Positions 21,601-36,600 are shown, counted from the stretch's first letter. The stretch: DNA of 64,000 nt from Megalonaias nervosa (GCA_016617855.1 JAECUM010094092.1:1-64000), one strand, 5' to 3'. Notes: generated by a model from the letters alone, not told the origin. A program made the numbers and translations.

Positions 21601-24600
21601 CTTGCAAAACATACAGTAGTGCACACAATTTTGTCTTTGAGCATTAAGAATAGTGAAATCCAAAAATTATGATCTTTAGTTTGTACACCATTTTATAAAC
21701 AGTCATTCAAAAAAACTTGTTCTTGAAAACTCTTAAAGCATTGTTTTAGACTCAGCACTGAGCTTTGTTGCAGCTTTAATTTGAAGGTGGTTGTAAGAAT
21801 TAGCCATCTGCAAAATATAGCTCATTTTCATGCACATTTACATGGATCATGCATATTTTTTCAATGTCTTAAAGGTTCCCATCTGTAATGACTGCATGGT
21901 AGGGGAACACAAGCCTCCAGAGCATCAACATGAGCGGATTGTCGATGTGGAGGGACAGCAAAAAGAGGAACTGAAGGCTTTAATAAAAGAGGGCAAAGCC
22001 AAGATAGAGTACTGTGACCAGATCACCTCCAGCTTGCAAAATGGCCTGATGGAGCTGCAGATGCAAAGGGACAATGCCAAGGGGATGATCCAGGAAACAT
22101 TCCAAAGCTACAAGGCAGTTCTTGAGAAAAGAAAGGTATTTTTTACTAATAACCTGCCTGATAACATATTTAAACTCCGATGTGATTTATTGATGCGTTT
22201 GTATGTTGTATTATGGTTGATGTTTTGCTGAATCGTGTGACTTAAGTCTGCTCTTTGTTCACCATCACCTTTTTAGCTGCAGTTCTTGCAGAGATCTCAC
22301 TAGGATTTTAAAACGCTTAAAATGGTAAAAATAGGAGTCACACCAGCAAAAGTTGCAGTCCCCTCCCAGAAGCATATTGGGCATACGTGAAGTGGCTAAA
22401 TGTCAGATGAGAAGAACCAGTGGTTGGCATTGAGTTTAATTTTCCAAGTTCGTTACAACACTGGTGTATGGCTCTTGTTTGTCCATCAGAGTGGGACTGA
22501 ATTTTGTCAGTCCAAGGAAAGGACTTATTCCAAACACAGCCAGGTATCATGCACTATCTTACACTTGGCATCTATTTAGCAACCCCAGTCATTTTTTTGA
22601 TACTGAAATAACTGCAAACACTTGATTTCTTCAGATAGATCTATTTAACAGCATTCCAAAACAGTTTCATTTTCTAAAATATCTCTGTTAGAAAAAAAGT
22701 TATGCAACTTTTAAGTTCCAAAATATTTACAAATTTCTAGAATTTGTCTTATATAAATGTATTCAGATTATGTGGCAGTCATGGAACCGAAGTAAAATGT
22801 TCTTTCCATAAAAAATGTTATAACTTTCTTATTTGTTGAGATATTATTATGAAATTTGATGTTCTGTTTGCATTTTTCCTGCTGAATTCATTGCTGTCAT
22901 TAAATCTGTTGTCCGACTTCAGTATTTTCATTTATAAATGAAAAGCATATAAACACCAGCTGGCCCAAACACTTCTGATGTTGTACAAACAACCCGCTTA
23001 ATGACAGTTTCTTTTTTACTCCAACACTGGAACACAGGTAGAGATCACGTCCAACAGGTCCCACTGAATCAGCTAGGTCGGTTTCGAATTTTTTCATGAC
23101 AGGTTTGGTGTAGCTATGAAAGCCTAGAAGTACATGAGTCATACAGTAGAAATGATGAACAATACCCTTGTCCCCTTCAAAGTCTTTCAGAACATCATCA
23201 CGCCATTCATCTAACAACTTATTGGCCAGTTTTTCATTGCTGGCTCTATCACTCATTGTGTAAGATAATTTCTCTAAAGACCGGGCCACAAATGTTGCTT
23301 CATCTTCTGTTTCTTCCTTGACTAAGTTTGCATGAAGTTTACCAAGCTCATTCAGGTGGTTCTTTGTAACATTATGGAAATTGCATTCTCTTTATAAACT
23401 CTGTCAAACCCTAAACTGATCACATCACCACTGTCAAGTGTCATAGAAGTGTCAACAATTTTCTGCTTTTTCTGTGTTGTGCCATCCCCACCTAAGCCCC
23501 AATTTTCAGCTTTATTGAGTTTTTCTGAAATGTTTTTGCTTTGAAATGTCCTTCATCGACTATTGCTTGAGCAGTTGTTGGGTTTGGCAAATCTGATCTG
23601 TCTAAACTTTTTCCCAGTATATGTCGTAACACAAACTGAATTACTGGAGACACTTTCTCAACAGCAACTTTCTAACCCAACTAGTTCAATTACACAAAGA
23701 TGAACCTCGTGGCTATAGCTTCCATCTTCATTTTTGGTCTTTATATTTTCATTTATAATTTCATCAACTTCAAGTTCTGCTACTTTGTTCTCCTTCTCTA
23801 GTATTTGAGATCTAATCATTTCACAGTTGTCATGTTTCATATTACTTTCAGCATCATCAGGCACTAAAGAGTCTCTTTGTTTCAGTTTGAAGCAGACAGT
23901 TTTAATTTCAGTTCTTAAATAACTGTTGCTTTTCTGAAGGGACAAGATCTTTGATTTCTCACTATTTCTCGTCTCAGAAATAACTCTCACTTTCTCAGTC
24001 ACTACAGTAATTTAGTCGGTTGATGCTTGTTTCTCGTTAGTCACAATTTCAAGCTTTAGTTCACTTTCTTTCAATTTTTCAGTCCTCTTTATTTGGTTCT
24101 CTTGCCTGCTGACTAATCGTTTCAAGTCACGCAATGCATGCAAGTGTTTCTTTGAAGTGTCATCTCTTTTATTTACATTCTGCACAGAATAGTGACCAAT
24201 CCTGTTTTTGATGTTTTCTAACTTCTCAGTATTTTCAGCAATTTTCTTCTGAAGTTTTTGGCATTGTTTCAACTGTTTATTATCTGAATACTTAAGTAAG
24301 TTAGTTTCTTTTTCAGAGTTTCATCATCATCATAACTGTCAACAAGATTAACACTTGCCTGAACATCAATGGGCTTTTTCTTAGTGCAAAAATTATTTTC
24401 ACTTAAATTTTCATTTTCTGTCTGCTGAATAGTTTCCTTTGGAACTGCTTCATCACAAAACACTTTATTTTTTTTAGTGGTCAAATATGAGCTGTATGTG
24501 GCACTCGTTAGCTCCTTTACATTTTTAAACCCAAAAACTTTCTTTTTGGCCACAAGTTTTTTTTTTCTGTTCACATACTCTGCTGACTTTTGTTTTAAGA

Positions 24601-27600
24601 GATTTCACATTCACACATTCAAAGTTGGAGTTCAGCTTTGAAATAATATTGAACAAGGCATATGAGTTTTTGCCATGGTGTTCAATGTATGAATTTATTT
24701 TGAGTACAAGTCCATTTGTTAGTTTGTGAACAAGTTGGTTTCATCTTCTAAATTCTGTGATGTATATTTAGCTCTTTGCAGAATGGACCAGGGAATGCAG
24801 CCATCTTTCACTTAGAACTAACGTTTCAATATCATATACCTGCAAAAAATTGTACACCACTCCCTGGATAACTCGCGAACCTGCTTATAACGTGGTGTCC
24901 GGCATGGCTTCCAATTTTTTTTTCCAAAGAAAATATATTTTAAAATGTGCTGAATGTGAAAAAAATCACGCTAAGAATTGGTAAAATTGAACCTTGATAC
25001 ATAGCTCGTTTTATCATTGGAAATGGTGATTATTGCTCGTAAAGATAGAATCCATATTGTGAAATTTGCAAGTTCTAATAAGATATCACATATTATGTTT
25101 GGGTTTTTTTTGAGAGAAATAGCTGTCAATACAAGGTAAATAAACAGTCTGGTGAAACAGCAATCAACGAAAATTTCTGGTAAATGCTAACAGGTGGCAA
25201 CAGAGAATGAAATAAACGTCAATTAAATGTCTTGCTATGTGAAATTCATGTTCTAATCCTTTAATTTCGCTTCAGTGTAATCACTATAATCGCAACATAT
25301 TCTCTTCTATGAAAACATGAAGAGTCAATCAACCGTCACATTGAAACCCTTGAATACTTCTGTGAGAACCTAATTACATGCTGGCTTTGTTTTGATCAAC
25401 AACTTGGGGAAGTGTTTGTTGCATTAAAAAAATCAATCAAAAGAGACCTGTGTTGTTTTATCACTTTGAATATGTCTTTTGTATCAAATCAAGCAAGGGA
25501 AGTACAATTTAAAAAAATTCAGAGGCATGCCAATAGCAGCATAAGTTCTTGTGGTCATTACCGTTCTCAAAATTCATTTTATTTGACCAATCGAAAATGG
25601 TTTCACATTTTTATGTACTTAACATCATTAAAGTATATAATATCAGTAATGTATCCTAATAATTTGTAAATGTGACCATGGAGAGCAAAGGAAGTAAGCG
25701 AAAGGTGTACTCAGTGACTGAAAAGCTGTGCATCATAGATACAGTTCATAATGGCGAAGTGAGATCCAACGTTTGCAATGAACTAAAGAATTGCAGAGTT
25801 GATATTTAGAGGTTGGCTTAAGGATAAGAAGAAACTTTGGGATTATTTACATGATGTTGATTCAGATGATGGGATCAAACGAAAACGTGAACGGACTGCA
25901 AACGATACTGAATTAGATGATGCTGTGTACGCATGGTTCACACAGCAACGTGAACAAGGTGTTCCCATTTCTGGAACAATTCTCAAGGCCCAAGCAGAAA
26001 AAATGGCAAAAAGTATGGAGAATGAATCTCATTTTAGGGCAACCATGGATGGCTTTGGAGATTCCAGCGCCGACATAGAATTAAAACAAAATTCATTGTC
26101 AGGAGAGATACGCTCAGCGAATCAGGAAGCCGCATGTAATTATCCATACCAGCTCAGAGAGATAATCATCCGTGAACAATACACAGAGGTGGCAGAGAAA
26201 TCAAAGAGTAACACAAAAACAAAATTAACAGATGTTTTCAAAATGCGAAGTGATATTACTTGTATTTTACCAGTTGTTACCTGTTTGCACCTGTATTTTA
26301 ACATAACAGGTAAAATACAAGTAATTATCTATTTACTTCTTAGAAAACTTAGAAAGTTCCCAAAACTTGTTCAATTGACCCTAGATGTACTCATGAATAA
26401 TTCAGTAGCAACACGTCTTTCTTTCAGGTATTTGACGGGTAGAAGCTTTCATCAAGGTGAGATCTGCCCACACACCTGTATCGCCTCTGGCACGTTTGAT
26501 CGTTGCATTCAGATTCGTTAGATGGACAATGTTTCCAAAAACTTCATCTGAACAGAATATTTGAAAATATTCCAAAGCTTTCCTGGAGCCATCTAACACT
26601 TGGGTGGGTCCAGCTCTCTCAGAAAACTGTAACAAATTTCTTTGGTTTTTCCAACTTCGTCCAAACAAAATTACATGGAGCATACAATTCCTTTGGTTCA
26701 AAACCTTCAAAGTCCTCTTCATCGTCATCACTGTCACCTACAAGCGCATGCCATTGTCTCTCCAGATGTCTTCTCTCATTTTCATCCAACTGTACTAGGT
26801 CAAAATTGGTACCATTGTCAGATAATTCAAAATCTGACACTTCACTCTCATCTGATCTTTTTTTGAACTTCACTATTTTGGATACAAATTTCACCCTTCG
26901 GAAACTTGTTTAAAGTGCCTACTTTGTTCCATATTTTTAGCTGTATACAAGCTAAACCCACGAGATAATCCAATATAATATCTACATTACAAGAAGGAAG
27001 TTATTAGAGGTACCCTGAAATTTATATAGTAGGGTACTATAACGTTACAGAAGAACACTGCTCCAGACCAGTGAAGCGGTCCACAGTGTTTACGGACTTA
27101 CTTCCCCTGGACCGGAAAACCGGTCCATAGTGATGAAAGGGTTAACCTGCTTTGACCCTTAAACCATTATTTACTACCAATACTGCAGACTTTTTTTCGA
27201 TAATAATTGTTTTATGTGCAGAGTTATTTTTCTCAAAAATTCGGCAAATCATAGTTTTTCCATCTCTCGCGCTTCCATTTCTCATGCAGAAGCACTTGAT
27301 TTCACTTCAGTCTTGTATAATGAAGCAGCCATGTGGTTGTGAATGAGATGACAAATTGGCAAGTCTGCAACTTTGGAATTTAGATGAACTGCTGGCAAGT
27401 TAAATAAAGCTGTCATTTGTGATTACTCTGATCAACAAATGAGACGTTCACATAAATGAAGATAATGCGACCACTGCATACAAATTTTGACTTTCATCTT
27501 GGGAGTATGTCCATTGAATTCAAGTTCGTTAACTAGAAACAGCTTTGTGAAGCATTTCTGTACTGATAGTGATAGACTGTTGCTATAGATAGAAATAAAA

Positions 27601-30600
27601 ATGGACAGATAACTAAAATTATAGAGAGAACTTTGGCAGCGTACTGACGGATATCAGTTTTATTAGTACCATTTCCACAGAACATAGTTCATTCATTGCA
27701 AATCTACCACTCCGGTGTCCTAGAGGTTAGAGCATCCCCCTTTGATATGGGAGGTTGCAGGTTTGAACCCTGGCCAAGTCATACCAAAGATTTGTAAAAA
27801 TGGTACTAAGAGCTGCTTCGCTAGGTGCTCAGCATTAAGAGATTAGTGTTAGGACTGGTCAGCCTGGTGTCAGAATAATGTGGGTGGAACATCATGTTAC
27901 ATGTCTGCTGCATGATGCCCCAGTGCTAGACATCACTATAAATTGCCACACTGCAGATATCGTAGTGATATGACTGAAATTTTTTAAAGCTACGTTAAAA
28001 ATCCAAATCACACACACACTCATAGCAAATCTGTGAAGTGGGCTTTTTGTTTTTGATGCATTTGCTTTCTCTTTTTTTTTTTCAGGATGAATTGTTAGAA
28101 GAACTGGAAAATTACCACTCCTCCCAGGAACTTCTGATAATGGACTTTTGCCACAATGTGGAGAAAACTGTGGATAAAATTGAAGATGGTTCCAAGTTCA
28201 CTGAGCATATCCTTAAGAATGGTAGCGGCTTGCAAGTACTTCTGCTGAAAAAGCTTGTAGCTACTCAGCTCATGTCTCTGATCAACAATACACCCAAGCC
28301 AGATATTAGTGTAAACATAGAGTTCCACACTGATGCTGAAATGTTCGAGGCAGCCATTGAAACTTGTTTTGGATCCATTTCCAAGGAGGAGCCAAAGGTG
28401 AGATATGTCATGGCTGAGTTTATGGAAGATAATTCGATAAAGATATATGCAGGTTTGTTTTTTTTTTTGGAGCCCATATAGATGGGGGCAGGTGTTTATG
28501 GCAGATGTGGTTTGTATTTCATTTTTTAAGTTCTGTAGGGCTCCCATGGGTCATAGAATTTTGGAAACTTTTTGGAATTTAAACATAAATTTCAGTGGCC
28601 TTGAAAAGTTGTGAGATTTCTCAAAATCTTGCAAAGTTTTTGAAAAGTTGAGGATTTTCTGACAATGGAGTTTCAAAATTGACAACCAAGCAACAATTAT
28701 AACACTTTTTGATTATGACACGATCCATAAAGGGTTTCATTTCAGATAACAAGAGTAAGTTCCCCTAACAGTAGATTTCATGTAATTTCCATTTAGTTAG
28801 ATTAAAAAATTCACATGGCCAGCCCCGCTGCTTTGAGTAGTTGCCACTTCATGATCTGACGAACCAAGGTTTAATTGTGTTTGCGCAAACTTGCAACTTG
28901 ATAATTTAAGTACTTGTGGTCCTTGAGTTTTGTGAAATGACCCTGGAAAAGTTATGGAATTTGTTTTTGTTAAGTTTGCAGGAACCCTGGTTCTGGCACT
29001 TGCATGGAATACAGTCACTGGTACAAGGTTTATGGTATCCAGAGTTTTATATGCCTGCCACAAGGCAGAAATCATAGCTGACTATCTTTCTGTTTGGATA
29101 TGGCAAAATTACTCAAGTTGTCCACCATCTAGATTTACCAAACTTTGTAGATCGCTTGCAGTTGGTGTAATGGTCAGAGGTCGCAACTTAAAGAAGAAAA
29201 ACGGTCTACATAAAATAACATGGATTCCCCACCATCTTCAATTACCTGGCTTTCAATTGAGATGAGACAGAACCCTTTTGATATTATGGTCAAAGGTCAA
29301 GGTCACTGACACTTGAAGCAAAAGCAAATTGTTTTCAAATCAAAACTTGATACATGGACCAACATTGTTGATGGCTTTCACATAGGGTAAGGAAGAGTAC
29401 TGTTGAATTCAATAACAGCATTACATTACCTATTATTATATTGCTATCATTTCTTGATGCAGGGATGGGAATTTTCCATTTTTTGGTAGATTTCAGCTTT
29501 TTCATGCATTTTTTAGATCAGTTTAAATCTGAGGAGATGGGGTGGATGTTGTGGCCTGGTAATGCCATTACTAAGACACTGGTTTAGTAACTGGCAGTGG
29601 TGTTTTATACTTCATTATTGTATCACTAATCATTGAAACAAAAAATTACTCTGGTTATTTGACCATTCTAACCTTTCCCAGCTGAGGTATTGGACCATAT
29701 GTGTTCACAGTTTTGATTGGCTGGGAAGTGGTGGTTTCTCCTTAAAGCAATTTTATGAACCAATAAAATTGGTGGAGAAGCGATGTTGAAAGTAATGTAC
29801 ATGTGACGCGCTGCATGTTTGGAAAATTATTTGTAATTTTTGGGACAGTTTGTTATATGAAGTCAAATTATGCCCAAATGTTGAATATTATCTCTACATT
29901 TTGTAATTTTCTTGCATCCATTCAGCATGCCACAAGAAGTTGGTATAGAAAGTCTTATTTGACACCCACACCCCCACATTCCTGCCATGTGCTTAAGTAT
30001 TTAAACATGGACAAATGTCATCTCTTTGTGGTGTGGTCAGATCAGTTAAGGAATCGAGCAAAGAGCCATTGTTCCTGTAGATGCAGTAACAAGGAAACTA
30101 TTTTCAGTGTACTCCATTCCAGACTGGGCTTACTGGGTGTTTCCAGGGTAATAGGAGTTATTGCTCTCCAACCAAGATCACTGAGGATTGACATCCATTA
30201 TTTTGACCATTGGCTGTGGTCCACAATAGCCAATTTGTCCACCAGAGGTCCATATTCCTATCCTCCAATGCTTAGGGGTTTTGTACAGAATGGCTACTTG
30301 GACGCTCGCAGTCACAATCTGCCCTGCTGCTGGTCCTTATTGACCTTGTTGGACCTTTTCCTAACCTAGAAAATCTTAGCTTGTCCCATTTTAGGATTTG
30401 GGGCTGAATTTCCCCACTTAACAAGGGATAAGGTGGTGTTCCACAGGACGTAGAAGAGAGGATCATCGCCCAGACCTGCTAACCCTAACAATTTTGCCAC
30501 AAGTCTTCCAAAAATGGCCCTTAAAATATGGACTTTTGGAATAAAAGCAAAAACTACAGGGAAAATGATTGTTGCCAAAAAATCCAGATAATTGGTTCTT

Positions 30601-33600
30601 CCATGTTTGATGTGGATCCAGGTTTCATATTAGAATTAGTGGAGTTACACAGGGAACCAGACTAACTTCACGGCAGTACCTCGCTTGCTTTAAACTGAAC
30701 ATATTTTTCAGTGAAGTGTCTGCATTGATCAAACGGTTGATTATAGAATTCTTAACAAATGGCATCCAATAAGCAATGCATGTTGAAAACAAAAGGGAAA
30801 ATAAGTCTCCTAGTAGTGTTAATAATACGCACAGAATAATAAAAAGGAATTTTCAGGTTCTTGTAAATAAACTAGTGAATGGAATTACGTTTATTGGACA
30901 TTCTTTTTCCATTTCACATGATGACAGCAATCATATCTCCTGCCACGAGACATACTCAAATTGGCACATAATTTCCAATAAATGTAATTGTGTCCTTTCC
31001 AGGTTTTATTCACAAGAATCTGAATGCTTCTTTTTATTCCTCTGTGTTGATTATTAACGCTTTTTAGAAGCTTCTTTTCCCTTTCGTCTTAAACATGCAT
31101 CGCTTTCTGGATGCCATTTTTAAAAAATTCTATAATCAACAGTTTGATCATGAAGATGCTTTGCATGAACAAATAGGTGCAGTTTAAAGCGTCTGGGGTG
31201 CTACTGTAAAGTTAGTCTGGTTCCCTTACTAATTTTAATATGAAACCCGGATCCATATCAAACACAAATGAACCAATTATCCGAATTTTTCGCCAATGAT
31301 CATTTTCCTTAGTTTTTGCTTGTATGCCGCAAGTCCATATTTTAAGGGTAATTTTCGTAAGACTTAACAGCAAAATCATAAGAGTTGGCAGGTCTGAGGT
31401 GGTCCCGTCAGGGTTGGCAGGTCTGCAACCCCAGTTGAAAGTGCAGAGAGCCATGAATCAGTTGTCAGCTCTCCTTTATGTCTCTCCTGGGAACTGGGAA
31501 AACTCTGCAGATTTTGGTTCCCCAAGGAAGACTTCACTTGAACCGGTTTCTGCTGGGAATGTGAAGAATTAGTTCTTCAGGGTTCACAGTTCCAAGAAAA
31601 ATCAGTCCCCTATAAACTCTCTCAGTATGAGAGTAGTATTCCTAGCTCAGCTTTAGTTTCTTTATGCACTATGAAGTTGCTGTGTGATGGTTCCCAGTGG
31701 ATGCTGGTTGTAGTAAACCTCGTGTGTCAACGCACATGTGCTCCTTTTCTGTGTGTGGTGGCTTGGAACCTTGTTCACAGGGCAACTTTGGAGCGTACAG
31801 TTGGGATAACAAATAAATTTTTCACGTCCCCAGCAACAAGTCTGTTCTGGCAGACAGCCTGTCCAGGACTTGTATGTGACAAAACTAAACAACCCCCCTT
31901 TTTTTGTAATACCAGTTCCAGATGGGATACCGTGGGCAGTGAATACCTTCAGTTTGAAGTGGGGATTGCCAGTATGCTTATGCCTTTGCACCCTTCAAGA
32001 TGATTTTGCAAGTGCTTCAAAAAGTCGGAACCCGCATTGTTTAGCTCATCTTGATAGCCCTTTTGTGGCCAAAATGGTCATGGTTCTTCGATTTTTGCAA
32101 CCTGCAGATTGAGCAGTCCAGTTAATTACTGCAGAGGAATGGGCTCGTTCCTACAACAGTCCACAGATAAATTCATGCTTTGCTCATCTCGAGTGATCCA
32201 TCTGTGAGTACAAGTTTTCGAACAAAGTTGCTGAGTGCATCATTCAGGCCAGGATTTGCTCCATGCAAAAGGCCCATATTGTCTAGTGGAGAATATTTTG
32301 CTATTGGTGCACATTAATCCCAGCTGTCCCCATTTAGTTCAGTGGCCATGTTGTTGTTTTTTTGTTTTTTGTTTTTGTTCCTATTTGAAGAGAAAGAATG
32401 CTCAATTTCCACTATCAAGGCTGCTTTCTAAAGGCCCAGTTCTTTTTAGTCCATACTTCTTTGGACTTGGTGCGATGTGTGAGTGTGGAGGCGTAGTCTC
32501 TTGAAGATTTTTTTTTGGCTTCTACGATAACTGCCTTTACCTTGGTTTCATGTGTTTTGTATGCAGTTAGGTCAGAAGAGAGTTTAGTGCGTCTGTATCT
32601 GTTAAGTGCCTTTTGCTTCTCTTGGATAGCCTGTTTACATTCGTCTGTCCACCATGGTACTTTGCCTTTGCTCGTTTTTCCACTTGTTTTTGGTATCGTT
32701 TCCAGTGCTCATATTGCCATCCTTGTACTGTATATTGGGCTACAGGGACCATTTTCATGCTCACTTGTTCCAAACTGGAACATGTCGTGTGATCTTCAGC
32801 TAAGTTTCCCTGTGAGCTTCCTTTGAGAATCTTGCCCTCCTGCCCATTTTCTTGCTATACTTAGCATTCATGAGGTAAAAGAGTGAGGCTCATTTCCCAT
32901 CTACCTAAGGTTGGCTAAGGTTCAGCGGCAATTACAAGTTGGTATCTTTCCTTTGCCATCCATGTTTCTTAGCTAAAAACAGCTAGCTTAGGATGTACCA
33001 GCATTGATAGAGCTGGTAAGATTTGGTCGTAACTGTGCAGTGATGATGGAGTTCATTTTTTTATGCTTAGATAGGACATTAGGATTCTGTTTTTGCGGCT
33101 TCTAAAAAAGATAGGGAACTCCTTCTCTTAAAGGGCTCTGTTGACACTATATGGATTGTCATTATGGTCAAGAAAGCTCATCAGTCCTTGATTGACAGGG
33201 ATCTTCGTTTCATGCAGATTAAATCCCATGTGATTCAGTCAGTTGCTACCTCATGGTCAAATCTAACTTGTTCATGATTGGAAGATATCCCATGACCTCC
33301 ACCTTCTACATTCATTCTTGAAAGATCAGTGCGAAGATGTTTTCTCTAGGGCTTATAGTTCAGGCACAAAAAGTAGCCAAGTTACAAGAACCAAATTTAA
33401 CAGTAGTGGATATCCTTATAGTATGTGTGGGGTTCTTTGTTTATTCCATTTTTTTTTAGGCATAAGACTTAAAACACCAGTAAATTCAGCTTTGCAGTAC
33501 TGAAAGGTAACATATTACTGATAACAAATTTTGTTTAGGAGTCGAGGAGGGGGGGAAACTAAATTGTATAGCTCTAATGCTAGTCAGTATTGCCAGAGCC

Positions 33601-36600
33601 CCTACAACCTCATTATGATGTCTCATTAGTAGTAAATTAGACTCTTAAACCAGATATGTGCAACCTATTTACTGGAGCTTGTCCACAACCTGGTTTTATC
33701 TGCTTAATTACACCATAGGTTGTGCTTTAGAAATTGCTCATCCAGCATGTGCCCTGGAGGTAGTTACACTTGCATCCACTAAGCTAAGTAACTGTCAATA
33801 TGGTCTGTCAACTATGAGATATTATTGACAATACAGCTTTGGAACAGAGCTGCAGATCACTTACTGTTGTAGCACTAAGACACTGACTCTCCATATGTTA
33901 TACAAGTTGACATCTTACATTATAGGACTAACATCATATAATGCATTGGTATATCTTGGTCCATGTTGTTTCTTTTGAGTAATGAAAATGATCAGCACAC
34001 CCCCAGCCCACCCTGTTTTAGGGCTACAAAAAGCCAATTTCTCTCTACACCACCACCACCACACCACCACCCCATTAAGTCAGGGGTATTCTTCAAGTCA
34101 GATCTGTCTGAAGAGGTGATTTGCCTTGAGTTGGATTTGAACTTTGGAAAAATAAATAAGCCCAGCTAGATAGATGAAGAATAACAACCGAACAGTGTAA
34201 AATGCAGTTATGTTATCAAGTGGAACATACAACAAATAAATAGACATCTTAGTTTGTACTAATCTATTCCATTAAATTCCATAATGTATGACCTTTTTAA
34301 TATGATAAATCCATGAATTCAATTATTTGTCACTTACTGGTATAAAAATAATTAAGTATAATCCAATTCACAATATCCCCATATAAGTTGATTCCACACA
34401 TCTTACAAAATAATGAAAGGTAAGTCCACGGTTTGGGGGGGGGGTCTTATTGAGTATCCTTTAAATGTCATCTGGTACAAAGTCCAAGAATCCATCCTCA
34501 TTGTCTGATAATGTCCTGAAATCCTCCATTGTCATCTAGTCCTGTTAAATCGTCATGGTAAATAATGCCCAAATCTATTTCTCCGCTTCACTGTCATATA
34601 CAGTTGCTTATGTAGAGAATCCGCTTGGGCCTCGGCAAGTGACACTTTGATCATACAATTGGTGGAATCTTTTAAGGGCTGTAACTGAACACATGTTGAT
34701 TGTTCAGCAAGATCATGTAGTTCAAATAACCATCGTCTGTTACTTAGCAGTGGGCAGGTTTCACTCTAGTGGCTTAATCAATGGGTTGTCACATGGGAAA
34801 TTAAAGAGGGTACTGCCTTTACAAGCTAAAAGGGATTAAGGTCCAACATTCACAGGAGGATGTAGCACTGTACTTGGCACTGAACAAGTAGATGTATTAA
34901 ATTCATGGCTCTATCAAAAGGATTGTCAACTTGAAAACAAGCAAGCGCTGCCTTTACATGTCAGAGGCTTATCAGACCACATGCATTGGCAGAAAACTTT
35001 GGAAATATCACTTAGGAATTAAAAATCTAACTTGAGGAAAAGGAAAATACACTGTAAATCAAAATTTTATTGCATCAGTGTTTATACAGGAAAACAAATA
35101 TTAATACAAAAACATGTAGTTAGGATATGCATGAAAAGGGAAGCAATATATTTGCAAGTAAATACCCATGGTAAACATTGAGGTAGACTTCATTTTGCAG
35201 TGGTTAGTATTTAATTTAACTAATATTTTAAGATCCAAATAACTTTGATGCGGATATTGTGTAATGAATACCATCATGAAACAGATAAACATATTGCATA
35301 TCATATTGGCATGTTGGAAGGGGAATAGTGGCATAGAAATGTAAAAATGTTTGATTTGTATTTTTGTGCACTGCACACATCTGGAGTTTCCAACATTATC
35401 CATAGGTTATAGATTTTTTATATGTTGCCCTTTCAAGACAACTACTCTGCATGAATCAGATTTTCAGTTAAAAACATTCAACTTCTGAGTATATGGCATG
35501 ATGAGTAGTATGTTGACTAGAGATTCCTTGCTATAATTTCAAAGAACATGTAGGTACTGGATTTCAGTTGTACTCTCTTTGGACAGTACTGTTTCAGATT
35601 TTTACATTAGTGATTGACTAAGGGGGAAATGCAGCCTGGTTACAGTTACCACTAGCAAGAATAAAACATGAGTTGAAGAAGAATATGACATTTTGTTTTT
35701 GTATTTTAACACAGGTGAAAATTATTACATTAGGATAAGTGCCTTTATTACCATTCTCTCTTGAATATGTTTCATGGCAGGAGATATGATTGCCATCGTC
35801 TTGTGAAATGGAGAAAGAATTTCCAAGAACTACGTCAGGTTGAGAGATAGCAACAAGCCATTGAGTTGCATAGGGTTTGGAACTAAAGTTTGTGCAACTG
35901 GACTAGTGGTAAATAAAGTCTGTGCGTACTTTACAAACTAACTTTTCAGTTGAAATTAATGTTTATCGTCACTGTGTCAAACTTTTATTTATGTTTTCCA
36001 GCTTTACAATAGTCTTTATTGATATTTTTTACACCTTACTGAAAACTGGTCAATCTTGCAGAGAAAAATCAACTGCCTTACTGAGACGGACTTGTCAGGG
36101 TTGGCAGGTCTGCCATGGTGATGACCTCAGTCAGCCTTTAAACATTAAGTGCTGCAACATGGCAGCCAGTTCACTTTGAATGTTGCTAAAGCAAGTTTTG
36201 GTGTTTGCTTTGCAGCATGAACGTCCCCTGTCTTCCCTTCATTCCTCTTTTGAGAACGAAGGTTTCAGTCTACCACCGGGTGTGCTGAGTCCTGACAGCA
36301 GAATCCCACAATGCACTGGCACAGATTTCCTTCCAGATCTGACAAGCCTGCCACCAGTGAATTTGCAGGGCAACCATCCGGATGTTCCACCGTATAGAGG
36401 AGTAAGTAGATTCGATTGTCCTGTACGTAGAAAGCAATGTGGGAAAAACAAGGAAAAAAGTTTCAGCAATCTTTTAGGTTGATCCAAAGGTCAAGGTTAT
36501 TGAAAAATGAATGAAAAATAATTTCACTAAATTTTGTGATGACCTGCTTGTTGGGTACAAATGAAGTCCATGTTGTGAAAATGACAATAAGACAGATTGA

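Noticed and set aside
29803..30369. 188-codon open frame in intron 4
   Set aside because: No recognisable domain, no splice sites fitting the gene frame, and the first half looks like ordinary AT-rich sequence. Reported only as an unexplained frame.
31671..32003. Overlapping frames on both strands suggesting a novel gene
   Set aside because: The + strand frames carry the Leu-Ala-Asp-Ser-Leu-Ser-Arg end of a DIRS-like RNase H; the minus-strand frame is its shadow.
34430..34720. Acidic minus-strand frames resembling a pogo transposase C-terminus
   Set aside because: Too short and interrupted; no catalytic or DNA-binding motif nearby.
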